Source of the DNA: JAQVSH01 sp964451605
Lineage (GTDB): Bacteria > Bacteroidota > Bacteroidia > Bacteroidales > UBA4181
Length of the DNA: 32,201 nt
NCBI GenBank assembly: GCA_964451605.1
Contig: CAYVJA010000030.1
Span: forward strand, 1-32,201
Direction of reading: 5' to 3'
Part shown: one piece after another, positions 16,465 through 24,663 of the stretch
Layout of the letters: every line of letters begins with the position of its first letter
Position numbering within the stretch: the stretch's first letter is position 1
The notes under the pieces: generated by a model
The model's input: the letters and a program-made list of their open reading frames with translations, nothing else
Told to the model about the DNA's origin: nothing
The model's database searches: none
Position numbers and translations under genes: made by a program

Positions 16465-17493
16465 ATGAATACAATCATCGGACTTCTGATTATCGCGGTT
16501 GGCAGTTTTGGCCAGTCGAGCTCGTATGTTCCCATAAACAAGGTAAAAGAGTGGGCCTGGGAATCGTTTTGGCTGGTTCAGGGAATTTTTGCCTGGCTGC
16601 TTTTCCCTTATCTGGGGGCTCTCCTGGCCGATCCCACCGGTGCCGGACTGTGTGAGATTGTATCGGTTGGCAACGGTGTTTCGATGAAGGTATTACTGTT
16701 TGGTGCCCTCTGGGGTGTTGGCGGGCTTACTTTCGGGTTAAGCATGCGCTATTTAGGTGTCGCATTAGGACAATCGATTTCACTGGGTACCTGTTCTGCT
16801 TTGGGAACGCTTATTCCCGCCTTAATTAAGGGGAAAGATCTTCTGACGGGCGACGGGTTGGTGCTTCTGATCGGGGTGAGTATTGCCATTGCCGGTATTG
16901 CGGTAATCGGCTATGCCGGTGCGTTGAGAGCCAGTACTATGAGCGAAGAGGCCAAGCGGGCGGCCATCAAAGATTTTGCCCTTACCAAGGGTTTGCTCGT
17001 GGCCCTTTTGGCCGGTGTAATGAGTGCCTGCTTCTCGTTTGGGCTTGAGGCAGGAGAGCCTATTCAGCAGAAGGCGCTCGCCCTTGGAGCCTCAGCGCTT
17101 TTTGCACAGAATCCCGTGGTGATGCTGGTTACTTTTGGCGGGTTTCTTACCAATGCCCTCTACTGCATCTTTCAGAATGTAAAGAATAAGAGCCTGGGTA
17201 ACTATTTTGGCGTGCCCTCTAAGATTTTGATTAACAACCTGCTTTTCTGTGCATTGGCCGGAATTCTCTGGTATTCGCAATTCTTCGGACTGGGTATGGG
17301 CAAGAGTTTTCTCACCGATTCGCCTGTAATGCTCGCCTTCTCCTGGAGTATTTTGATGTCGCTCAATGTAACCTTCAGCAATTTGTGGGGTATCCTGCTC
17401 AAAGAGTGGAAGGGCTCCGGCAACAAAACGGTTACGGTTCTGGTTGCCGGAATGATTATTCTCATCTTCTCTCTGGTCTATCCCAATCTCTGA
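16465..17493 (+). CDS. rhaT: L-rhamnose/proton symporter
   Basis: RhaT imports L-rhamnose across the inner membrane with a proton. The 342-residue protein has about ten hydrophobic segments and the family's hallmarks: GSFGQSSSYVPINKVKEWAWESFWL at the N-terminus, then GLTFGLSMRYLGVALGQSISLG near residue 110, and SACFSFGLEAG near 190. The open frame extends 26 codons upstream but includes the promoter box, and family members begin at MNTIIGLL. It heads a plus-strand unit rhaT-rhaM-GH105. Adjacent rhamnosidase and pectin genes support rhamnose as the substrate. It is divergent from the PL22-like gene. Confidence 0.93.
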   Translation: MNTIIGLLIIAVGSFGQSSSYVPINKVKEWAWESFWLVQGIFAWLLFPYLGALLADPTGAGLCEIVSVGNGVSMKVLLFGALWGVGGLTFGLSMRYLGVALGQSISLGTCSALGTLIPALIKGKDLLTGDGLVLLIGVSIAIAGIAVIGYAGALRASTMSEEAKRAAIKDFALTKGLLVALLAGVMSACFSFGLEAGEPIQQKALALGASALFAQNPVVMLVTFGGFLTNALYCIFQNVKNKSLGNYFGVPSKILINNLLFCALAGILWYSQFFGLGMGKSFLTDSPVMLAFSWSILMSLNVTFSNLWGILLKEWKGSGNKTVTVLVAGMIILIFSLVYPNL

Positions 17494-17522
17494 AAACACC
17501 CTTTTCCCAAAGAAATTTTTCT

Positions 17523-17542
17523 CACAGAACGTATGGTCTGTG
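17523..17542. promoter_or_regulatory. Imperfect palindrome between rhaT and rhaM
   Basis: CACAGAAC and GGTCTGTG (7 of 8 pairs) flank a 4-bp GTAT centre, 32 bp before the rhaM start. It may be an RNA hairpin that tunes expression within the operon or a regulator site. No TAnnTTTG box follows it. Confidence 0.3.
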
Positions 17543-17573
17543 GGCTCAAAACCTTACATAAATTGTAGATACC

Positions 17574-17888
17574 ATGAAAAGACTGGCTTTTAAAATGAAG
17601 TTGTATCCCGGAATGCGAAGTGAGTACGAAAAACGACATGCTGCCCTTTGGCCGGAATTACGGAAAATGTTGAAAGATTCGGGCGTTTCCGATTACTCCA
17701 TCTTTCTTGACGAAGAGACCGACACGCTCTTTGCGGTTCAGAAGGTGAGCGGAGAGGGTGGATCGCAAGATTTGGGGACCACCGAAATTGTGAAAAAATG
17801 GTGGGCCTATATGGCCGACATCATGGAGACAAACCCCGATAACTCTCCTGTCAGCATCCCGATGCCTGAAGTATTTTACATGGAGTAA
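17574..17888 (+). CDS. rhaM: L-rhamnose mutarotase
   Basis: RhaM interconverts alpha- and beta-L-rhamnopyranose, supplying the anomer used by rhamnose isomerase. The 104-residue protein is the standard size for the dimeric ferredoxin-like family. Seen: RLAFKMKLYPGMRSEYEKRH at the start (the His after the KR pair is the catalytic His region), LWPELRKMLKDSGVSDYSIFLD, and the C-terminal WWAYMADIMETNPDNSP with FYME at the end. It follows rhaT by 80 bp and precedes the GH105 gene by 26 bp, consistent with one unit for rhamnose use. Confidence 0.95.
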   Translation: MKRLAFKMKLYPGMRSEYEKRHAALWPELRKMLKDSGVSDYSIFLDEETDTLFAVQKVSGEGGSQDLGTTEIVKKWWAYMADIMETNPDNSPVSIPMPEVFYME

Positions 17889-17914
17889 CGCTTTATCTAT
17901 TAAACCCTACCCAT

Positions 17915-19306
17915 ATGAAGATTACTGCCTTCGCTGTAATAACGCTCGTACTATGTGCTCTTCTTCCATTGAGTGCACAGGATGCAGCCAAGAATATCAA
18001 CGACTCGAACACTGCATTGCACCTGCTTCAGGCCGGTTATCAAACCCCCTATGGGGTCTCGAAGCCGGAAGAGATTAAGCGTGTTCTCGACAGAATCCTC
18101 AACTATCTCGATGTGCAAACTCCCGCCCGGCTGGTGAAAGGCCCCTCGCGCGAACCGATTGCCGACCCCTCTAAACTCACCGAGGGAGCAGCTCTTGAGG
18201 GAGGCCATTTCCGTCTGATCAGTTATGAGTGGGGTGTAACCTATGCGGCTATGCTGGCCGTGGGCGAAGCCACCGGCGATAAAAAATTCACCTCCTACAC
18301 CTTCGACCGGTTTCGCTTTATTGCCAAGGCAGTAGCCCCTTACCGTGAGGCGATGAAGAACAACCCCTCTGTTCGTTCTCCCTTCGGATCGGTCTTAACC
18401 CCCCGTGCCCTCGATGATGCAGGCGCCATGTGTGCAGCTATGATTAAAGCCTCGAGAATGGGGCTCGATGCCGACGTAAGGCCCATGATTGACAACTACA
18501 CCCACTATATTCTTACCAAAGAGTTCCGGCTTTCCGACGGTACCCTGGCCAGAAACCGTCCGCAGAAGAACACGCTCTGGCTTGATGATATGTTTATGGG
18601 AGTTCCCGCCATTGCACAGTTGGGTGCGCTTACCGGCGAAAAACGCTATTTCGACGAAGCAGTGAAGCAGATTGAGCTCTTTTCGAAACGGATGTTTGTA
18701 AAGGAGAAGGGGCTCTATATGCATGGATGGGTGGAGTCGTCGTCGCAGCATCCCGCCTTCCATTGGGGTCGTGCCAATGGTTGGGCCATTCTCACTCTGA
18801 CTGAGGTGCTCGATGTGCTTCCCGAGAGCCATCCCGGCTACCCGATGGTTTTAGAACAACTTAGAGCCCACATTAAGGGGATTGCCTCCTACCAGAGTGG
18901 CGAGGGGTTCTGGCATCAGTTGATAGACCGTCCCGATTCTTATCTGGAGACCTCTGCAACGGCTATCTTTACCTATTGCATTGCGCATGCGGTAAACAAG
19001 GGGTGGATAGATCCGATTGCCTTTGGACCTGTGGCTCAATTGGGCTGGCACGCCGTATCGTCTAAGGTGAATGAGACAGGTCAGGTAGAGGGAACTTGTG
19101 TAGGAACCGGTATGGGTTTCGATCCGGCTTTCTACTATTACAGGCCTGTGAATGTGATGGCTGCCCACGGGTATGGCCCTGTTCTTTTTGCCGGAGCCGA
19201 GATGATTCGTTTGGTGAATACCCGACATCCCAGGATGAACGACAGCGCGGTGCAGTTTTACGATCATGAGATTCCGGGCGATGCGCCCATCTTTAGTGTA
19301 GAATAG
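17915..19306 (+). CDS. GH105 unsaturated rhamnogalacturonyl hydrolase, exported
   Basis: GH105 enzymes remove the unsaturated uronic acid left at the non-reducing end of rhamnogalacturonan or galacturonan oligomers after lyase cleavage. The 463-residue protein has a signal peptide (1-21, ending LSA-QD), so it acts in the periplasm. The (alpha/alpha)6 barrel shows SYEWGVTYAAML near residue 105 and the catalytic-region LWLDDMFMGVP near 225. Further on are HGWVESSSQHPAFHWGRANGW near 270 and YLETSATAIFTY near 345, all GH105 hallmarks. It is about 80 residues longer than YteR-type enzymes, with an extra N-terminal segment. It is the last gene of the rhaT-rhaM unit and ends convergent to the Gfo/Idh/MocA gene. 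Confidence 0.9.
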   Translation: MKITAFAVITLVLCALLPLSAQDAAKNINDSNTALHLLQAGYQTPYGVSKPEEIKRVLDRILNYLDVQTPARLVKGPSREPIADPSKLTEGAALEGGHFRLISYEWGVTYAAMLAVGEATGDKKFTSYTFDRFRFIAKAVAPYREAMKNNPSVRSPFGSVLTPRALDDAGAMCAAMIKASRMGLDADVRPMIDNYTHYILTKEFRLSDGTLARNRPQKNTLWLDDMFMGVPAIAQLGALTGEKRYFDEAVKQIELFSKRMFVKEKGLYMHGWVESSSQHPAFHWGRANGWAILTLTEVLDVLPESHPGYPMVLEQLRAHIKGIASYQSGEGFWHQLIDRPDSYLETSATAIFTYCIAHAVNKGWIDPIAFGPVAQLGWHAVSSKVNETGQVEGTCVGTGMGFDPAFYYYRPVNVMAAHGYGPVLFAGAEMIRLVNTRHPRMNDSAVQFYDHEIPGDAPIFSVE

Positions 19307-19386
19307 CCCCCGGCTCCATAGCCGGTACGTACGACACCACAAAACTGATTTGGGTGGAACACCGCAAGTAGTGCGCCATCAGGATG

Positions 19387-19452
19387 GACTCTACAACGGT
19401 TGGAGATTGACTCTACAACCGTTGTAGATCGACTCTGCGGCGGTTGAGCCGG
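19387..19452. repeat. Three tandem 22-bp imperfect repeats at the Gfo/Idh/MocA stop, containing a perfect hairpin
   Basis: Units 19387-19408, 19409-19430 and 19431-19452 each begin GACTCT and share the (A/C)AAC(C/G)GTTG core. Within units 1 and 2, CTACAACGGTTG (19391-19402) and CAACCGTTGTAG (19416-19427) form a perfect 12-bp stem with a 13-bp loop. The array spans the stop codon and the last dozen codons of the minus-strand gene. Without a T tract it is a weak terminator candidate for the two convergent genes. Confidence 0.7.
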
Positions 19453-20687
19453 CTCTCTTCGGCCTTGAAGGCGATGATGTGGCTTTCGAGCGAGTCGTTG
19501 AGCGGAGTGGTAAAGCGGCTCATATCCTCACTGCGGACCGCCTCTATCCACTCCCGGATCATTCCTTCGTCGCCTCCGCCGTGGCCCACGCCCTTGTAGT
19601 TGGCGGCATCTTCGGCAGCGGCGTCAATGACGGTCTGTTTGCCGGTTCGGAAATCGGTCAGGGTCATGGTCTCCATGTCGCCTACAATATCGCCCATGGT
19701 ACCCATTACCCGGGTGCGTCGACCGGCGTACGAGGTAAACCCTTCTATGGAGAAATTCACCGTAATCTGGTCGGCAAACTCCATGCTCATCACGTAGTGG
19801 TCGGGCTGATTGTTGTCGCAGTGGTACACACAGCGTCCGTAGGGTGAGCTCTTCAGGTACTCCAGAATGGCATCGCCCTGTTTTTCAGGATCGTCCGGCA
19901 AATCGAACACGTAAAGCCAGGTTCGTTCACGATAGTAAATCTTCAATGCCGACCAGGGACAGTTGCTCTCTGCAGGGCATCCGTCGGTGCAACGGGCAGG
20001 AGCACCTGCCGGGGCATTCTCGGCTTTGAACCATTTCAGACCGCCGTAGGCAGTGACGCTTTTGCAGGGTTTCCCGATCATCCAACGTAAAATATCGAGA
20101 TCGTGGCTCGATTTGGCCAGCACGAGCGGTGTGCTTTTCGAGGCATCCCGCCAGCTCCCTCTTACATAAGAGTGCGACATGTGGATGTGCTCAACCGGCT
20201 CGAAATGCTGAATACTTACCAACTCGCCAATCGATCCGTTCTCTATAAGCTCCTTCATTTTCCGGAAATAGGGCGAGTAGCGCAACACGTGGGTAAGCCC
20301 AACCACCTTTCCTGTTTTTTCGGCATAGGCCACCAGCGAGCGACACTCCGCTTCGGTTTGGGCAATGGGTTTTTCTAACAGAATATGATAACCGGCATCG
20401 AGCGCCTTCATACAGGGGGCGTAATGCAGATGGTCGGGCATGGCGATAATCACTGCATCGGCAAAACGGGGCCGGGCCAACAACTCTTCCCAGCCTGCAG
20501 CTCTTCCTTCGGCAGGGACACCATATTTTTGGGCATAGAGTTGGTTGCGTAAAGGCACCGGTTCGGCAATTCCCACAATGGTAAGCAAATCGGGATGTGC
20601 AAGGGAAAAATCGCCGTAGAGTTTACCACGGCCGCTGGCGCCCAGCACGATGGCAGTAATGGGTTTCGCAGACTTTTTTAGGGTCAT
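19413..20687 (-). CDS. Gfo/Idh/MocA family NAD(P)-dependent oxidoreductase
   Basis: This 424-residue protein has an N-terminal Rossmann fold (AIVLGASGRGKLYGDF) and the family motif LLEKPIAQTEAEC near residue 110, whose Lys is part of the active site. The C-terminal alpha/beta domain has KSSHDLDILRW near 195, giving the catalytic His/Asp. A Cys-rich insertion (CTDGCPAESNCPW near 240) is an extra element. Family members oxidise or reduce sugars and related polyols. There is no signal peptide, so it acts in the cytoplasm on an imported sugar or derivative, but the substrate is unknown. It starts 37 bp after the GH78 stop, so they are probably cotranscribed. Its last codons (LNRRRVDLQRL) are encoded by a 22-bp tandem repeat, so the tail may be recently altered. 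Confidence 0.88.
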   Translation of the reverse strand: MTLKKSAKPITAIVLGASGRGKLYGDFSLAHPDLLTIVGIAEPVPLRNQLYAQKYGVPAEGRAAGWEELLARPRFADAVIIAMPDHLHYAPCMKALDAGYHILLEKPIAQTEAECRSLVAYAEKTGKVVGLTHVLRYSPYFRKMKELIENGSIGELVSIQHFEPVEHIHMSHSYVRGSWRDASKSTPLVLAKSSHDLDILRWMIGKPCKSVTAYGGLKWFKAENAPAGAPARCTDGCPAESNCPWSALKIYYRERTWLYVFDLPDDPEKQGDAILEYLKSSPYGRCVYHCDNNQPDHYVMSMEFADQITVNFSIEGFTSYAGRRTRVMGTMGDIVGDMETMTLTDFRTGKQTVIDAAAEDAANYKGVGHGGGDEGMIREWIEAVRSEDMSRFTTPLNDSLESHIIAFKAEESRLNRRRVDLQRL

Positions 20688-20724
20688 ATTAGTAGATAGT
20701 TATGGTTTCTGAGAGCAAGACCGG

Positions 20725-23367
20725 TTATAAACTGAGGGTTAGCTGATGTGTGCCCGAAGAGAGCCGGAGGGTCCGCTCTTTTCCCTTCACCTCTTTGGGG
20801 AGCGTGAGGAGGGCTGTGGTATGCGGAGGGAGAGTAACCGTATAGAGGATGGCGTTCTCCTTCCGTTCCCAAGCCGAACGGATGGTTCCGTAGGGCGACT
20901 GATGAACTGCCTCGAAGCTGGGCAGATCTTTGGGGAAGTAGGGCGTTAGTAAAATATTCCGGAATCCGGGTTGTGCCGGATCGGGCCGGATACCTCCCAG
21001 ACCCTTGAAAAACCACCCCCCGATTTCGCCAAACATCATGTGATTATCCGAGATATCGCGCGAAGCTTTTACATCCCAGTTTTCGAGCAGCGTGGTGGCT
21101 CCGTTTACAATCCACCATCCCCAGGAGGGATAGCTGTCCTGAATTGCTACTTTGTAGGCATGTTCGGGATACCCATTCTGATCGAGTGCATTCAGAATGG
21201 CCTTGGCCCCGAGCACGCCTACATCCAGATGGAACCCGGCCTCTTCTACCTTCTTAGCCAGATTTCCGGCCACGGCCGATACGCTTTCGGGGGGAACAAC
21301 GCCCCACAACAGCGGAACACTCAGTTCGGTCTGGGTTCCCGAGGCGTAGATTCCTGTTTCGCGGGTCAGATATTTTTGGTTGATGGCATTTTTAATCTTT
21401 TCGGCAAGGGTCCGGTAATGGAGGGCATCTTCCTCTTTTCCGAACAGCGTGGCCGCCTTGGCCAGGATGTCGGCATCGGCATAGAAATAGACCGACGAGG
21501 TAAGTTCGAGTACCGAACGGGAGCGTACCGGAACCCAGTCGCCCCGGCCCCAGGAGGTAAGCCCGTCGGGGCTTCGCCGGTCTACATAATCGACATACCG
21601 TTTAATATGGGGATAGCAGTCGGCAAGGCATTTGGAGTCGCCGTAAAAGAGGTAGAGATTCCAGGGAATAATGGCAATGGTACTGGTCCAGTCGAGGCCG
21701 TTCTCCGTGCCGTAACCCCACCCCCCGGTGGGGATGATATCCGGCAGCACGCCGTTGGGTTGCTGCTCGTCGCGGTGGTCGGCCAGCCATTTTTCGTACA
21801 CGGTGATCCCGTCGAAATTATAGAGGGCCGTTTCGATGGCCAGGTGGGCATCGCCGGTCCAGCCGTTTTTCTCGCGTTGCGGGCAGTCGGTGGGGTAACC
21901 CTGCAGATTGGAGAGGTAGGCGTAGTTGGTGGCTTTCCAGAGGTTGTTGATGAGGCTGGAAGAGGAGGCTACTGAGCCGGCCTTTGGCACATCGCTGTGG
22001 ACAAAATAGGCCGTAAGGTTTTCGGACGAGAGGGTAACCGGACCATCCGAAACCACCTCTACATACCGAAACCCTTTGTAGTTAAAACGTGCGGTAAACT
22101 CCTCCTCGCCCCTCCCCGAGAGGGTTACGATATCGGTCTGGAAGGGGTCGCTGTTGTCGACAGGACGGTGGTAGACATTGATATTCGAGAGATCGGCATG
22201 TCCGTTGGGGAGTATCCTTTCGGAATGGATCAACCGGAGCACCCGGCCTTCGGGTCCTTTAATCCGCAGGTGGCTTACCCCCGACATATTCTGACCGAAG
22301 TCGTAGAGCCAGCTGGTGTCGTTAAGCTGTTTGAAACTTTTGGCCGTGAAGGTTTCTACTTTACGGATAGGGTGCATCTGCTGCGAAACCACCTGTGGCG
22401 AAGGAGCTCCCCTGTAACCGGCGCCCTGCCAACGAGCATCGTCGAATCCCGGCCGGCACCAATCGGCCTGTTCGAGCCGGAAATCATAGTGTTCGGCCGT
22501 ATAGATACTGTTGAAGCGAAGCCCGCCACCTCCTGTTTTCCAGTCGCGATCCGATTTTACCACCGCTGTGGTGCCATCGGTATAGGTGATATAGAGATCG
22601 AGGCAAAAAGCGGGGCGGTTTCGCCAGGGGGCATTGTGAAAATTCCATACACCCATCGACTGGTGGTTGTACCAGCCATTGCCCAACAGCACGCCGACAG
22701 CGTTTTTCCCTGCCTGCAACTGTGCTGTGACATCGAAAGTCACGTAGAGATTCCGGCGGTCGAACCGCGTGTACATCGGATCCATATGGTGGTTTCCCAC
22801 CTTCCCTCCGTTGAGGAAGAGCTCGAAGAGGCCGGCAGCCGCCACATACGCTCGGGCCTGTTTCACCGGTTTATCGGCCGAAAACTCCTTCCGGAAATAG
22901 GGTGCCGGTTTATAGTTGATATCGCGGTTATCGCCAATCCAGTTGCCCTGCCATTTGCCGGTTTGCATCATGCCCGTCTCGAACGGCGCCACCTCCGAAA
23001 GATGAGCCTTACCCGTCTGGTCTGTCGACCGAACCCTCCAATAATAGCGTGTACGGGGCGTCAGAGGCTTCCCGGCATAGACAACCGGCAGCGCAAACTG
23101 CTTCTGCTTCCCGCTATCCCACATATTCCCCTTACCCTCTGCCACAGCCGCAGAGTCGGAACCTACCCACAACTGCCACCCCTTACAAAGCGCGCCATCG
23201 CGGTTGTCGGAAATCCGCCAGGTAAAACGAGGCTGAGGATTATCGATACCCAGCGGTGCCGTCAGGTATTCGCAGCGCAAATACTCCGGCGAACCTTGCG
23301 GGCCTTGGGCCGCAGCTCCGAAACAGAAAAAGAGGAAGAGAAAGGGAAACAGGATACGGGGTAGCAT
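20725..23367 (-). CDS. GH78 alpha-L-rhamnosidase, exported
   Basis: GH78 enzymes release terminal alpha-L-rhamnose by inversion. The 880-residue protein starts with a signal peptide (1-21, ending GAAA-Q). It then shows the usual order: an N-terminal Ig-like domain (LGIDNPQPRFTWRI), the beta-sandwich domain (AYVAAAGLFELFLNG) and the (alpha/alpha)6 catalytic barrel. The barrel carries GYPTDCPQREKNGWTGD near residue 490, the acidic cluster of the active site. A C-terminal beta domain follows. Its likely substrate is rhamnogalacturonan oligosaccharide, given the GH105, PL22-like, rhaT and rhaM genes next door. It leads a two-gene unit with the Gfo/Idh/MocA gene. A heptamer repeat array lies 64 bp upstream of its start. 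Confidence 0.93.
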   Translation of the reverse strand: MLPRILFPFLFLFFCFGAAAQGPQGSPEYLRCEYLTAPLGIDNPQPRFTWRISDNRDGALCKGWQLWVGSDSAAVAEGKGNMWDSGKQKQFALPVVYAGKPLTPRTRYYWRVRSTDQTGKAHLSEVAPFETGMMQTGKWQGNWIGDNRDINYKPAPYFRKEFSADKPVKQARAYVAAAGLFELFLNGGKVGNHHMDPMYTRFDRRNLYVTFDVTAQLQAGKNAVGVLLGNGWYNHQSMGVWNFHNAPWRNRPAFCLDLYITYTDGTTAVVKSDRDWKTGGGGLRFNSIYTAEHYDFRLEQADWCRPGFDDARWQGAGYRGAPSPQVVSQQMHPIRKVETFTAKSFKQLNDTSWLYDFGQNMSGVSHLRIKGPEGRVLRLIHSERILPNGHADLSNINVYHRPVDNSDPFQTDIVTLSGRGEEEFTARFNYKGFRYVEVVSDGPVTLSSENLTAYFVHSDVPKAGSVASSSSLINNLWKATNYAYLSNLQGYPTDCPQREKNGWTGDAHLAIETALYNFDGITVYEKWLADHRDEQQPNGVLPDIIPTGGWGYGTENGLDWTSTIAIIPWNLYLFYGDSKCLADCYPHIKRYVDYVDRRSPDGLTSWGRGDWVPVRSRSVLELTSSVYFYADADILAKAATLFGKEEDALHYRTLAEKIKNAINQKYLTRETGIYASGTQTELSVPLLWGVVPPESVSAVAGNLAKKVEEAGFHLDVGVLGAKAILNALDQNGYPEHAYKVAIQDSYPSWGWWIVNGATTLLENWDVKASRDISDNHMMFGEIGGWFFKGLGGIRPDPAQPGFRNILLTPYFPKDLPSFEAVHQSPYGTIRSAWERKENAILYTVTLPPHTTALLTLPKEVKGKERTLRLSSGTHQLTLSL

Positions 23368-23390
23368 GGTGGTGGATGGTTATTGAATTG

Positions 23391-23563
23391 GTGCTCTGGT
23401 GCTCTGGTGCTGCGCTTTGCGCGTATAAAAAATGGTGAATGGTGAATGGTGAATGGTGAATGGTGAATGGTGAATTGGGGTGGTTTTTGGTTTTGATTGC
23501 CGAATATACTAAAAATTTGGCTTGGTTGGGCTCTACTCTGGTGCTCTAGTGCTCTAGTGCTCC
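23391..23563. repeat. Dispersed GCTCTGGTGCTC-family repeat block
   Basis: GGTGCTCTGGTGCTCTGGTG followed by CTGCGCTTTGCGCG (23391-23424), and CTCTGGTGCTCTAGTGCTC (23536-23563), reuse the words of the palindrome at 163-314. They bracket the heptamer array. The element fills the gap between GH78 and the GyrI-like gene, and no gene is supported here. Confidence 0.6.
23431..23472. repeat. Six perfect tandem copies of AATGGTG
   Basis: Six head-to-tail copies of a 7-bp unit, followed by a degenerate seventh (AATTGGG). They lie 64-105 bp upstream of the GH78 start, in its probable leader or promoter region. Slipped-strand length change is plausible. Confidence 0.9.
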
Positions 23564-23601
23564 CCATTCATCAGACCACGGATTTTCGTTTATATGTATG
23601 A

Positions 23602-24078
23602 TTATTTCGTCATTATGGGTATCCATATCTCTTCTTCCGATTCGGGGTCGGCATTTTTGTACTTGTCTCCCAATACTTCAAAATGGGGTCTGTCGTCCAA
23701 CAAGTAGATCGAACCTGGAAGCCAAACTCCAAAAATGTATTGAAAGATGCGATTGTCGGTACTCGAACCTTTATAGTGGAAGAGAGCGTAAAGTCCGGCT
23801 GGCAGTGTAAACGTCTCCATCCCGTTTGGAACATGTTTAAAGTCTGCTACTTCGACAGCTGCCCATTTTTCAAATTCATTTGAAGGGTTAAAGTCCGAAA
23901 AATATGACGGCTTATAAATTGCCATCGAAATACAATCGTTTGTCAGGTTATTGGTTATCTCTTTACGTCCGGGCATAAAGCTTCTCCACAGCTCTCCCGT
24001 CCTGTTATCGGACAAGTTCATGACCAGGCGTTTACCTATTAGTTTTTTCTCATTTACTATCTCTACTCTTGGTTCCAT
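23602..24078 (-). CDS. GyrI-like / AraC effector-binding domain protein
   Basis: This 158-residue stand-alone protein matches the GyrI-like small-molecule-binding fold, known from the C-terminal effector domain of AraC-type activators and from gyrase inhibitor proteins. Seen: the opening VEIVNEKKLIGKRLVMNLSD, then TGELWRSFMPGRKEI near residue 30. Next come the AAVEVADFKHVPNGMETFTLPAG strand-turn-strand near 75 and the C-terminal acidic EEEIWIPI strand typical of these domains. No DNA-binding domain is attached. Ligand unknown. Base composition is more AT-rich than the pectin cluster. It lies directly downstream of the RhuM remnant. Confidence 0.8.
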   Translation of the reverse strand: MEPRVEIVNEKKLIGKRLVMNLSDNRTGELWRSFMPGRKEITNNLTNDCISMAIYKPSYFSDFNPSNEFEKWAAVEVADFKHVPNGMETFTLPAGLYALFHYKGSSTDNRIFQYIFGVWLPGSIYLLDDRPHFEVLGDKYKNADPESEEEIWIPIMTK

Positions 24079-24121
24079 TTTCCACTCATTTTGTCTTGGC
24101 CTTGTGCCTTGATGTGTAGCG

Positions 24122-24530
24122 TTAGTTTTTCCTGTTTATTAGGTTAACTATCACTTTGGTCATGATCTCCTTTTCCTCCGGCTTGCTCACTGCTATCATA
24201 AGAGTCAATGCGACCAGAGTGTTATCGGCAATCCTTTTGTTCTGGTCTAGATCATACTTCACCCTTCCCGATCACATCCAAATTAAAGTATTCTATCTGA
24301 TAGGTTTTGCCATCTGATGCAGTTGTTGCATTTTTTGCAACAACTGATGACCTTGTCAATTCATTCTCCTTAAATATGTTATTTATGTGTCTGGATATTA
24401 CTGACTTGTCTCGCTCGAATAGTTCAGAAATTTGACTTAAACTTAGCCAGACCGTTTCTTTATCAAGGTGGACACTGATTTCGGCCTTTCCATCTTCGAG
24501 AATATATATTTTAATAGTTGAGTTTTCCAT
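24122..24530 (-). pseudogene. RhuM/Fic-type (virulence RhuM family) gene with the middle deleted
   Basis: The 5' part (24530 to about 24270) encodes a typical RhuM N-terminal domain: DGKAEISVHLDKETVWLSL, then LFERDKSVISRHINNIF and VVAKNATTASDGKTYQIEY, breaking off at NLDVI. After that the frame ends at 24252. The 3' part (about 24255-24122), in a frame shifted by one base, encodes a tail of about 44 residues. It contains DQNKRIADNTLVALTLMIAVS, MTKVIVNLINRKN and a stop, which resembles the C-terminal tail of RhuM-Fic fusion proteins. The central part, normally including the rest of RhuM and the Fic/DOC domain (roughly 200 residues), is absent. The tail assignment is from remembered family pattern and is less certain than the head. 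Confidence 0.7.
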
Positions 24531-24663
24531 ACATGATCAATATAGAGCGTTATTTGCATATTACAGACCTTGAAGCCATCCTTCCTCACTCAGAGATGAT
24601 TTTCGGATTTTTGAAATCATATCGGCACTGTCGAACCTTTAGTTGTTTTTGGAGCAGGCCTTA
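24531..24663. other. Short unassigned stretch between two gene remnants
   Basis: There is an open 44-codon plus-strand reading frame (24534-24668) and a 19-codon minus-strand one, neither of which I recognise. AT-rich, probably eroded sequence. Confidence 0.3.

Noticed and set aside
21997..23364. Plus-strand open frames opposite the GH78 gene, with a further one at 20971-21975
   Set aside because: The minus-strand protein has full GH78 architecture; the plus-strand frames show no family pattern.
23431..23472. Possible CRISPR array
   Set aside because: Units are 7 bp and contiguous with no spacers, and no cas gene is present.
23262..23567. Minus-strand open frame with repeating FTIHHSP units
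   Set aside because: The peptide repeat is only a translation of the heptamer array and the dispersed repeat.
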